A model generated the notes under the pieces. The model searched no databases. It was not told the origin of the DNA and saw nothing but the letters and a program-made list of their open reading frames with translations. The position numbers were made by a program, and so were the translations under genes. Positions 21,401-33,400 of a DNA stretch of 64,000 bases are shown piece after piece (within the stretch, counting starts at the first letter, position 1; each line of letters begins with the position of its first letter). The stretch is from Photorhabdus luminescens subsp. luminescens (lineage in GTDB: Bacteria > Pseudomonadota > Gammaproteobacteria > Enterobacterales > Enterobacteriaceae): positions 298,970 through 362,969 of the forward strand of contig NZ_JXSK01000008.1 of NCBI RefSeq assembly GCF_001083805.1, written 5' to 3'.

Positions 21401-24400
21401 AAGGATCTGGCTGATCATTATGTCGGTAGTTCAACAGGGCGCTAAACAGTGGAATACCATCCTGCACCCCGCTACAACGTTGGGCCAACGCCAGTGAGGC
21501 ATGTTCATGTTCCAACAATCCCGCTAATCGGCTATGTACTGCCCGTACACTATCACGCACCGGCGTATCATCCATATCCAGCCGCAACGGCAAGGTATTG
21601 ATAAACAGCCCCATGCCGCTGTCAACCCCTTTCCCCACTGCCATACGCCCAAATATTACGGTACCGAACACCACCTGTTCCTGTCCGCTGGTACGGGACA
21701 ACACCTGCGCCCAAGCCAGATGACATAAAGCAGCCAAACTCACCCCCAAACGCCGTGCTTGACCACGCAGACGGTTATTCAGCTCAGGCGCCAACATCCG
21801 CTGCGATTCCGTCACCTGCGAACCATCACGATGCACTTCCGTCAATCCGAATGGCAGCGTGGGTTCATCTACTCCGGCCAACATGTCGGTAAAGAAACGG
21901 ATATGCGCTTCCTGACTCACCCCTAGCCGGGCCTGCGCCACCAAATTGCGGAAAGGTGTCGGCGCTGGCAGGTTCTCCTCCTGTCCATCCAGATAAGCTT
22001 GTACTTCACGGTTCATCACGTCGAGCGTGGTATGGTCGCCAATCAAATGATGCAGTAATTGCAATACCATCCAACGGCCATCCGTTTCCTGTGCCGCCAC
22101 AAAGCGCAATAACGGGGCTTCGCTCAGGTCTAAACGATGGAGGCGGGGATCAAAACGTTCAGTCAATTGCCCGCTAACCGGTCCATCGGCTGGGTTTAGC
22201 GTCAGCTCAGTCACCGACAAGGATGCCTGACGCCAAACCACTTGGGCAGGCACTGACAATCCTTGCCAGATAAAAGCGGTACGCAGGATATCGTGTCTAT
22301 TAATCACCTGTTGCACCGCCGCCAGATAACGGTCTAGCAGAGTCCGCTCAGTAAAGACCATCTGGCCGGTTAATAAATAGGGGTCCCCTTTGTTTGCCAG
22401 TAGGTGGTGGAACAAAATACCGTCCTGCAACGGCGACAAGGCATAGATATCCTGAATATTGACAACCCCGCCCGGTACTTGCCCGACAATGCGGTCAATG
22501 TCAGTCTGAGTCAAATCAATCAGCGGCAACATTTCTGTCGTCAGCGCCGTGGTTTTCGGGGTGATGACATTAGCTGGCACAATGACGGCTTGATGCTGTC
22601 CCAACGTTTGGGCCAGATCTGACAGCACCGGAGACTGGAACAGATCACGCGCCGCCAGTGTCAACCCCAAGTGGCGCAAGCGTTCAATCATGCGTACAGC
22701 GAGCAGTGAATGGCCTCCCAATGCAAAGAAGCTGTCATACCGGCTAACCTGTTCAACCCCCAGTAATTCACGCCAAATCGCCGCTAGCGTTATTTCCGTT
22801 TCGCCTTGCGGCGCTACGAAAACCTGACGGGCAACGGCTTCACTATCCGGTGCCGGCAGCGCCCGACGATCCAACTTACCGTTCGAGGTCAAGGGAAACG
22901 CATCCAAACGCACAAAAGCTGACGGCACCATATAATCAGGTAAGATTTTACTCAGGTGAGCACGCAAGTTATTCACCAGATCATCATTTTCGGCTGCCAC
23001 CACATAGGCCACCAGCCGTTTCTCCGCTCCATCACCTAACGCCAATACCGCCGCCTCACGCACCGTCGGGTGTTCTACCAGACGCGCCTCAATTTCTCCC
23101 GGTTCAATCCGAAAACCCCGGATTTTAACCTGCTGGTCATTACGGCCCAGAAATTCCAGATTACCGTCTGGCAAATAGCGAGCCAAATCCCCGGTCCGGT
23201 ACATGTGCGCCTCTGGGTCATCACTAAACGGATCGACAAGGAAACGTTCAGCCGTTAACTCAGGGCGATTGAGATAACCTTGGGCTACCCCATCGCCACC
23301 GACATAAATTTCACCGATCACCCCTGGCGGTACCGGCTGACCATAAGCATCCAGCAGATAAACCCGTGTATTCGCTATCGGCCGGCCAATGGGGATTCGG
23401 GTCACTCCCTGTGGTAACGCCTCGATAGGATACATGGTGGTAAAGGTGGTTCCCTCACTCGGACCATAAGCCTGCAATAATTGTTGTGGCGGACGATTAT
23501 CCAGAACCTGAGCAATCACCTGTAAATCGGGTATATCTCCGCCGAAAATCAGGATTTTAATTTGCGGAAGAATGGGAGATAACTCTGCCGCCAACCGGTT
23601 AAATAATCCGATAGTTAGCCACAGAACCGTGATGCGGTGATCCTGTAAAGTCAGTACTAACTCCTGTGGCGTCAATAATGTGGCGCGATCGATAACCACT
23701 AAAGCACCACCGTTAAGCAACGGCGCCCAAACTTCAAACGTGCTGGCATCGAAAGCGGGATTAGCGGTAAAGGCAACCCGATCCTCCGGTCCGATGTCGG
23801 CATAGCCATTATTGATGACCAGCCGGACCATAGCACGATGCTGCACCAAAACTCCTTTGGGTGTGCCGGTAGAACCGGAGGTATACATGATATACGCCAA
23901 CTCGGTGCTGGAACGCGGCAAATCAGGGTTAGCACGATCTTGCTCTCTGTTCGCATTTTTCTCATCCGAGAGACGTAGTAGCGGAATAGTCAAGTTAGCT
24001 GGAATATCAGTCCGTGCATCGGTGAGCAGCAACCGGGCAGAACAATCACTTATCAGCCAATGTTTCCGCTCATCCGGCATACTGGGATCAACCGGCACGT
24101 AAACAGCGCCGGCTTTGAGAATCGCCAATTGGGCCACCACTAGCTCCATCGAGCGCTCTAACAGGATCGCAACATGATCATCCGGACAAATTCCCTGTTC
24201 GATTAGCTGATGAGCCAACCGGTTAGCACATGTATTCAGCTCCGTATAGCTTAAGGTTTTATCTCCCGCTATCAGCGCCGTTGCCTCTGGGGTTTTCTCT
24301 ACCTGCTGCTCAAACAATTGATGAATACATAACGCATCAGGATAGGCGGTTTCCGTGGCGTTCCAGGTTTCCAGCAACAACATGCGTTCTGTTTCCGGCA

Positions 24401-27400
24401 GGATGTTCAACGCCCGTATCGGTGTTTCCGGGGTTTGCTCCAAAGCTTCCACCAGACTCTCCAACGCCTGTTGCATATAACCGCATAGGCTTTCCGGATC
24501 AAACGGTTGCACTACCTGAGCCGTCAGCCCCAGTGCATCGCCAAAATCCTCCACCGACAGCACAAATGGGTAGTTAGTTCGCTCCTGTGCGTCAAGAAAT
24601 TCAATACCACTGATAAGTTCATCTGACATTGCCGACAAAGCATTGTGCCGATAGTTCAACAGCGCACTAAAGAGTGGCGTACCGCTGGCAACCCCGCTGC
24701 AACGTTGAGCCAATGCCAGTGAAGCATGCTCATGCGCCAATAATCCGGCAAGCCGGGTATGTGCGGTCTGCACACTGTCCCGTACTGGGGTATCATCGAT
24801 ATCCAGCCGCAACGGCAAGGTATTGATAAACAACCCCATGCCATTGTCAACACCGTCCCCCGCCTGCATACGCCCAAACAACACCGTACCAAACACGATA
24901 CTCTGCTGACCACTGGTACAGGATAACACCTGTGCCCAAGCCAGATGACACAGCGCCGCCAGACTGACACCCAAACGCCGGGCCTGACTACGCAAACGGT
25001 CATTTAGCTCAGGAACCAACATCCGATGGGATTCCGTCACCTGTGAACCATCACGATGTACCTCCGTCAGCCCGAATGGTAATGTCGATTCATCCACCTC
25101 CGCCAACATCTCGGTAAAGAAGCGGGTGTGCTCTTCCTGACTAACGCCCAATTGGGCCTGTGCCACCAAATTGCGGAAAGGAACCGGCGCCGGCAAGCTC
25201 TCCTCTTGCCCCATCAGATACGCCTGCACTTCACGGTGCATGACTTCCATCGTTTCATGGTCGCCGATCAAATGATGATGCAATTCCAGTAAAAACCAAC
25301 GACCATCGGTTTCCTGAGCGATGACAAAACGCAGTAGCGGCGCCTGACTCAGGTCAAGACGATGATGACGCGAATCAAAACGCTGAGTTAACTGGTCACT
25401 GACCGGGCCGTCAGCCGGGTTCAGCGTCAGCTCCGTCACGGACAGTGGGGCCTGACGCCAGACCACTTGTGCCGGCATTGACAATCCTTGCCAGATAAAG
25501 GCGGTACGCAGAATATCGTGCCGCTCAATGATTCGCTGAATCGCCGCCAAATAACGATCCAACAGCGCCCGATCAGCAAAAACCATCTGGCTGATTAACA
25601 GATACGGATCACCTTCCTTCTCCAGCAAATGGTGGAACAAAATACCATCCTGCAACGGCGACAATGCATAGATATCCTGAATATTCGCCACTCCGCCCGG
25701 TACCTGTTCGACGATATGGTCAATATCAGCCTGAGTTAAATCAATCAGCGGCAACATCGCCGGTGTCAGCGCCGTCGTATCCGGTGTAATACGGTTGTCG
25801 GGCACCTGAATTTCATCATGCTGAACTAGAGACTGGGCCAGAACACGAAGTGTTGGATATTGGAATAGCGTTTGTACCGATACCCCCAAACCAATACGCC
25901 GCAATCGTTCAATCATGCGCACGGCAAGCAGTGAATGACCGCCCAGAGCAAAGAAGCTGTCATGCCGACTAATCTGCTCAACATTCAGCAATTCACACCA
26001 AACAGCCGCCAGCATCGTTTCTATCTTCCCTTGCGGGGCTTCATAAACCTGACGAGCAAACGCCGCTTCCCCCGGCACCGGCAGAGCCCGACGATCCAAC
26101 TTGCCATTCGGCGTCTGCGGGAAGCTATCCAGCCGCACAAAGGCCGCCGGGACCATATAGTCAGGTAAAACTGCACTCAGATGTTCACGTAAATCAGCAG
26201 TCAATCCTTCATGTGCTTCCGCCGCCACATAGGCAACCAGCCGTTTGCCCAGTTCATCATCCAGCGCCAGCACCGCCGCTTCTTGCACCGCCGGGTGTTC
26301 CGCCAGCCGAGCCTCAATTTCCCCTAACTCAACCCGGAAGCCGCGAATTTTAACCTGTTGGTCGTTACGCCCCAGGAATTCCAACTCACCGTTCGGCAGA
26401 TAACGTGCTAAATCTCCGGTGCGATACATCCGTGCGTCAGACACCGGACTAAAGTGATCCGGTATAAAACGTTCCTCGCTCAATGTCAGCCGGTTCAGAT
26501 AACCTCGCGCCACACCCACGCCGCCAATATACATTTCGCCAATGCAGCCTAACGGCACAGGTTGGCCGTGTCTGTCCAGCAGGTAGACGCGAGTATTCCT
26601 AATCGGCCAACCGACAGAACGATCATCTTTTGGCGATAATATTTCTTTACAGGTCGCCGTCACGGTATTTTCCGTCGGGCCATAAGCGTTCAATAGCTGA
26701 GGTCGGTGGCCTTCCTGCCTAAACCAGTTCTGAATGGCGTTCTTTTTGACCGCCTCACTGCCAATGATGATAAGTCTGAGACACTCCGGCAGCGGTAATC
26801 CATTGTCTCTGGCCGCCAGTTCAGACCAGAATAAGGTCGGCAGAAACATCACCGTGATACGGTTTTGCCGGGCTAAAGCAATAAATTCCGGCATTGAAGC
26901 CAGCCAGCTATCATCGCGAATAACCAGTGCGGCGCCGTTGCATAACGTCGAGAAACACTCTTCTACTGAAACATCAAATGCAAAAGCAGCAAATTGCAAT
27001 ACCCGGTCTTGTGCCGTAACGGCATAGTGTTCATTCACCCCTAAATGACGCTGATAGACCGCCTGATGTTCCACCATCACCCCTTTCGGCTGCCCGGTTG
27101 AACCAGAGGTGTAAATTACATAGGCCAGATGCTGCGGCGTCAACGCCAAAATCTGCGGGTTGCTGTCCGGTTGGTCAGGTTGGCTATTCGGATCAAATAC
27201 CGTCAGCCCGGCCAGCGCCTCGTCACCCAGCGCAGCCTGTCCAGTCGCATCAGCTAATACCACTGATGGGGCAGTGTCATTCAGGATATACGTCAGACGC
27301 TCCGCCGGGTAGGTTGAGTCCAGCGGCACATAAGCTCCTCCGGCTTTCAACACCGCCAGCAACGCCGCCACCATCGCTGGTGAGCGTGCCACGCAAATCG

Positions 27401-30400
27401 CCACCCGTTGCTCCGGTGTTACGCCAAATGCAATCAGTTGATGGGCCAACCGGTTGGCGCGGGCATTTAATTCAGCATAACTAAGCGTCTGCTCTTGATA
27501 CACCAGCGCCATCGCATCAGGAGTTTTCTCCACCTGTTGTTCAAACAACTGATGAATGCATAACGCCTCAGGATACGGAGTCTCCGTGGCGTTCCAGGTT
27601 TCCAATAACAACCTGCGTTCGGTTTCCGGCAGGATATTCAGTGCTCGTACCGGCATCTCTGGGGCCTGGTCAAGGGCCTCTACCAAACTCTCCAGCGCCT
27701 GCTGCATATAATTGCATAGACTTTCCGGATCAAACGGTTGCGCCACATGAGCGATCAACCCCAATGTAGAGCCATCATCCTCCACCGACATCCCGAAGGG
27801 ATAGTTAGTGCTCTCCTGTTCGCCTAGGAACTCAATCCCCTCCATCGTTTCATCCAAAGGATCTGACTGATCATTATGCCGGTAGTTCATCAGGGCGCTA
27901 AAGAGCGGCGTACCACTGGCAACACCACTGCATCGTTGAGCCAGCGCCAGTGAAGCATGCTCATGCTCCAACAATCCCGCCAGCCGGGCATGTACGGCCT
28001 GTACACTATCACGTAATGGCGTATCATTGATGTCCAGCCGTAACGGCAGGGTATTAATAAACAGCCCCATCCCACTATCAGCCCCTTCTCCCGCCGCCAT
28101 GCGCCCAAACAGCACGGTGCCAAACACCACTTTTTCCTGACCGCTGGTACAGGACAACACCTGCGCCCAGGCCAAATGACACAACGCCGCCAAACTGACA
28201 CCCAAACGCCGAGCCTGACTACGCAAATGGTCATTTAAACTGGCCGTCAGCAACCGATGGCATTCTATCTCCTGAGATCCATCACGATGCACATCCGTCA
28301 GTCCGAACGGCAGCGTTGGCTCATCCACCTCCGCCAACATCTCGGTAAAGAAACGGGTATGCTCTTCCTGATCCCCCCCTAATCGGGCCTGAGCCACCAG
28401 ATTGCGGAACGGTACTGGGTCAGGCAGGCTATTCCCTTGTCCGGCAAGGAACGCCTGCACTTCACGGTTCATCACTTTCATTGCGGTATGGTCGCCAATC
28501 AGGTGATGCTGCAATTCCAGTAACAACCAGCGGCCATCGTTCTCCTGCGCCGCCACAAAACGCAACAACGGCGCCTGATCTAAATCGAGACGATAATGAC
28601 GCGGATTAAAACGTTGAACGAGTTGATCACGAACCGGACCATCAGCCGGGTTCAGTGTCAGCTCAGTCACCGACAAAGATGCCTGACGCCAAACTACCTG
28701 AACCGGCGCTGACAACGTTTGCCAGATAAAGGCGGTACGCAGAATATCGTGGCGATCAATCACCTGTTGCACTGCCGCTAAATAACGGTCTAGCAGAGAC
28801 CGATCAGCAAAGGCCATCTGACTGATCACCAGATAGGGATCACCTTCGTTTGCCAATAAGTGGTGGAACAAGATACCGTCCTGCAACGGCGACAGGGCAT
28901 AGATATCCTGAATATTGGCTATCCCACCCGGCGCCTGCCCGACGATATGGTCAATCTCAGCCTGAGTCAGATCAATCAGCGGCAACATTTCCGGAGTGAT
29001 TTTCGTCGTCGCTGACGTAATCACATTCGGCGGCGCCACCATAACCGGTTGCTGCCCCAAGGTTTGCGCCAATTCAAACAACACTGGCGACTGGAACAGG
29101 TCACGCACCGCCAGCGTTAAACCCAAGTGACGCAAGCGTTCAACCATCCGTACAGCGAGCAGCGAGTGACCACCCAACGCAAAAAAGCTGTCATATCGGC
29201 TAACTTGTTCAATCCCCAGTAATTCACGCCAGATTACTGCCAACGCCATTTCCGTTTCTCCTTGCGGCGCAGCATAAACCTGACGGGCCAAAGCTTCATT
29301 GTCCGGCGCCGGCAATGCCCGGCGATCCAACTTACCATTCGGGGTCAATGGAAACCCATCCAGACGCACAAAGGCTGTCGGCACCATGTAATCCGGTAAA
29401 ATGGCGCTCAGGTGATCACGCAGACTAGTCGCCAGCCCCTCATGGGCTTCCGCCGCCACATAGGCCACCAGCCGTTTATCCGGCCCATCGCCTAGCGTCA
29501 ACACAGCCGCCTCACGCACCGCCGGATGCTCCACCAGACGCGTCTCAATTTCCCCCGGTTCAATGCGGAAACCGCGGATTTTAACCTGTTGGTCATTACG
29601 GCCCAGGAATTCCAGATTGCCATCCGGCAGATAACGGGCCAAATCCCCAGTCCGGTACATGCACGCATCCGGTTGATCACTAAAGGGATCTATCAGGAAA
29701 CGTTCAGCCGTCTGGTCAGGGCGATTAAGATAGCCGCAAGCAACCCCATCTCCCCCCACATAAATCTCACCAATCGCACCTAACGGTACCGGCAGACCGT
29801 AAGCATCCAGCAGATAAATACGCGCATTGGCTATCGGTCGGCCAATGGGGATTCGGGTCACTCCCTGCGCTAATGCCACGATAGGATACATAGTAGTAAA
29901 CGTGGTTCCCTCACTCGGCCCATAAGCCTGCAAGAGTTGTTGTGGCGGACGATTATCCAGAACCTGAGCAATCACATGTAAATCAGGTATGTCTCCCCCG
30001 AAAATCAGGATTTTAATCTGCGGAAGAACCGGGGATAACTCTGCCGCCAGCCGATTAAACAAGCCGATAGTCAGCCACAGCACTGTGATGTGGTTAGCCT
30101 GTAAAACCTGAACTAACTCCTGTGGCGTTAATAACGTGGCACGGTCAATAACCACTAATGTCCCGCCATTGAGCAGTGGCGCCCAGACTTCAAATGTACT
30201 GGCATCGAAAGCCGGGTTAGCCGTAAAAGCAACCCGGTCATCCGGTCCAATTTCAGCATAGCCATTATTGATAACCAACCGGACCACCGCACGATGCGGT
30301 ACCAACACCCCTTTGGGAGTACCGGTAGAACCAGAGGTGTACATGATATACGCTAAATCGGCGCTGGAATGCGGTAAATCAGGGTTGAGGCAATCTTCCT

Positions 30401-33400
30401 CTCTGCTCGTGTCTGTCTCATCCGAGAAACGAAACAGCGGAACAGCCAGGTTAACCGGAATATCCGTCTGTATATCGGTGAGCAGCAACCGAGCGGAACA
30501 ATCATTTATTAACCAGTTTTTCCGTTCATCCGGCACACTGGGATCAACCGGCACGTAAACGGCGCCGACTTTAAGAATAGCCAATTGAGCTACCACCAGT
30601 TCTATCGATCGCTCTAGCAGAAGCGCAATATGATCACCGGGACACACCCCTTGTTCGATCAACTGACGAGCCAGCCGGTTAGCACGGGCATTCAGCTCTG
30701 TATAACACAGGGTTTTATCTCCGGCTATCAGCGCCGTCGCTGTTGGGGTTTTCGCCACCTGTTGTTCAAACAACTGATGGATACATAACTGTTCAGGATA
30801 GACGGTTTCCGTGGCGTTCCAAGTTTCTAACAACAAGGTACGCTCTGCTTCCGGTAAGATGTCCAATACCCGAACAGGCATTTCCGGGGTTTGCTCCAGC
30901 GCTTCCACCAGACTCTCCAGCGCCTGTTGCATATAACCGCATAGGCTTTCCGGATCAAACGGTTGCACTACCTGAGCCGTCAGCCCCAGCGTAGAGCCGC
31001 CGTCCTCTACTGACAGCACAAACGGATAGTTAGTTCGCTCCTGTTCGCCCAAGAATTCAATCCCGGCCATTGTTTCATCCAAAGGATCTGGTTGCTCATT
31101 ATGGCGATAATTCAACAGGGCGCTAAAGAGCGGCACACCGCTGTCAACCCCACTGCATCGTTGAGCCAACGCCAACGGAGCATGCTCATGCTCCAACAAT
31201 TCAGCCAGTCGCAGATGCGCCTCCCGCACACTATCCCGTACCGGGGTCTCATCCATATCCAGCCGCAGCGGCAGGGTATTGATAAACAATCCCATTCCTT
31301 CCCCCACGGCCATGCGCCCAAACAGGACGGTCCCAAACACCACTTTCTCCTGTCCGCTGGTACGCGATAACACCTGCGCCCAGGCCAGATGACACAACGC
31401 CGCCAAACTGACGCCCAAACGCCGAGCTTGACTGCGCAGACGATCATTTAGTTCAGGAACCAACATCCGATGGGATTCCGTCTTCTGAGATCCATCACGA
31501 TGCACGCCCGTCAGCCCGAACGGCAACGTTGGCTCATCCACTGCCGCCAACATATCAGTGAAGAAACGAGTATGCGCTGCCTGACTCACTCCCAACCGGG
31601 CTTCAGCCACCAGATTGCGGAACGGCACTGGCACCGGCAAAGACTCCCCTTGTCCGGCAAAATAGGCCTGTACTTCACGATGCATGACTTCCATCGTTTC
31701 GTGATCGCCAATCAAGTGATGCTGCAATTCCAGTAAAAACCAGCGGCCATCGGTTTCCTGGGCGATAACAAAATGCAGTAGCGGCGCCTGACTCAAGTCA
31801 AGACGATACTGAGCGGGATCAAAACGCCGGGTTAACTGGTCAATCACTGGGCCGTCAGCCGGGTCTAATGTCAATTCCGTCACAGGCAACCGTGCCCGAC
31901 GCAAGACCACCTGCGCCGGGACTGACAACCCTTGCCAAATAAACGCCGTCCGCAAGATATCATGGCGATCAATCGTCTGTTGTACTGCCGCCAGATAACG
32001 ATCCAGCAAAGAGCGGTTAGCAAAAGCCACCGGATAGAGCACCAGATAGGGGTCGCCTTCCTGTTCCAACAAGTGGTGGAACAGGATACCGTCCTGTAAC
32101 GGCGACAACGCATAGATATCCTGAATGTTCGTTATCCCACCCGGCACCTGCTCGACGATGCGGTCAATGTCAGCCTGAGTCAAATCAATCAGCGGCAACA
32201 TCTCCGGCGTCAACGCCGTGATTGTCGGCACGATGACGTTAGGCGGGACTATTACAGCCTGATGCTGTCCCAACGTTTGAGCCAATGCTGACAGCACCGG
32301 CGACTGGAACAGATCACGCGCTGTCAGTGTCAAACCCAGGTGGCGCAAACGCTCAATCATCTGCACGCCGAGTAGGGAATGACCGCCCAACGCAAAGAAA
32401 CTATCATGCCGACTTATTTGTTCAATACCCAATAACTCACGCCAGACGGCTGCCAGGGTGATTTCCGCTTTCCCTTGCGGGGCTTCATAAATCTGACGGG
32501 CAAAATCGTCTTCCCCCGGTGCAGGCAACGCCCGGCGATCTAACTTGCCGCTCGGGGTCTGCGGGAAGGTATCCAGACGTACAAAGACCGCCGGTACCAT
32601 ATAATCAGGTAAAATAGCACTCAAGTATTCACGCAAATCAGCCGCCAATCTCTCATTCGCTTGCGCCGCCACATAAGCCACCAGCCGTTTACCCTGATCG
32701 CCATCCAATGCCAACACTGCCGCCTCTTGTACCGCCGGGTGTTCCGTCAGCCGGGTTTCAATTTCCCCCAGTTCAATCCGGAAACCGCGAATTTTAACCT
32801 GCTCATCGTTACGGCCCAGAAATTCTAAGTCACCATCCGGTAGGTAGCGGGCCAAATCCCCAGAGCGATACATCCGCGCACCAGATACCGGACTAAAAGT
32901 ATCCAGCATAAAACGTTCCACGCTCAACGCCGGCCGGTTCAGATACCCTCGCGCCACACCCACGCCGCCAATATACATCTCACCTACGCAGCCTGTGGGT
33001 ACCAGTTCGCCATATTTGTCCAGCAGGTAGATACGGGCATTTTTAGCCGGTCGGCCGATAGAACGGGCATCCTCTGGAGATAACACGTCCTTATAGGTCA
33101 CCGTCACCGTGTTTTCCGTTGGGCCATAACCATTCAATAGCCGGGGCCGGTGACCTGCCTGTCTAAACCAGTCCTGAATAGCGCTTTTTTTCACCGCCTC
33201 CCCCCCAATAATGATGAGCCGGAGGCAATCCGACAGCGGTAATCCCGGATCTCTGGCGGCCAATTCAGACCAGAATAAAGTCGGCAGCGACATCGCCGTA
33301 ATACGATATTGTCGGGTTAAGGCAACAAATTCCGGTATCGAAGCCAGCCAGCTATCATCCCGGATAACCAGTGTGGCCCCGTTGCATAATGACGAGAAGA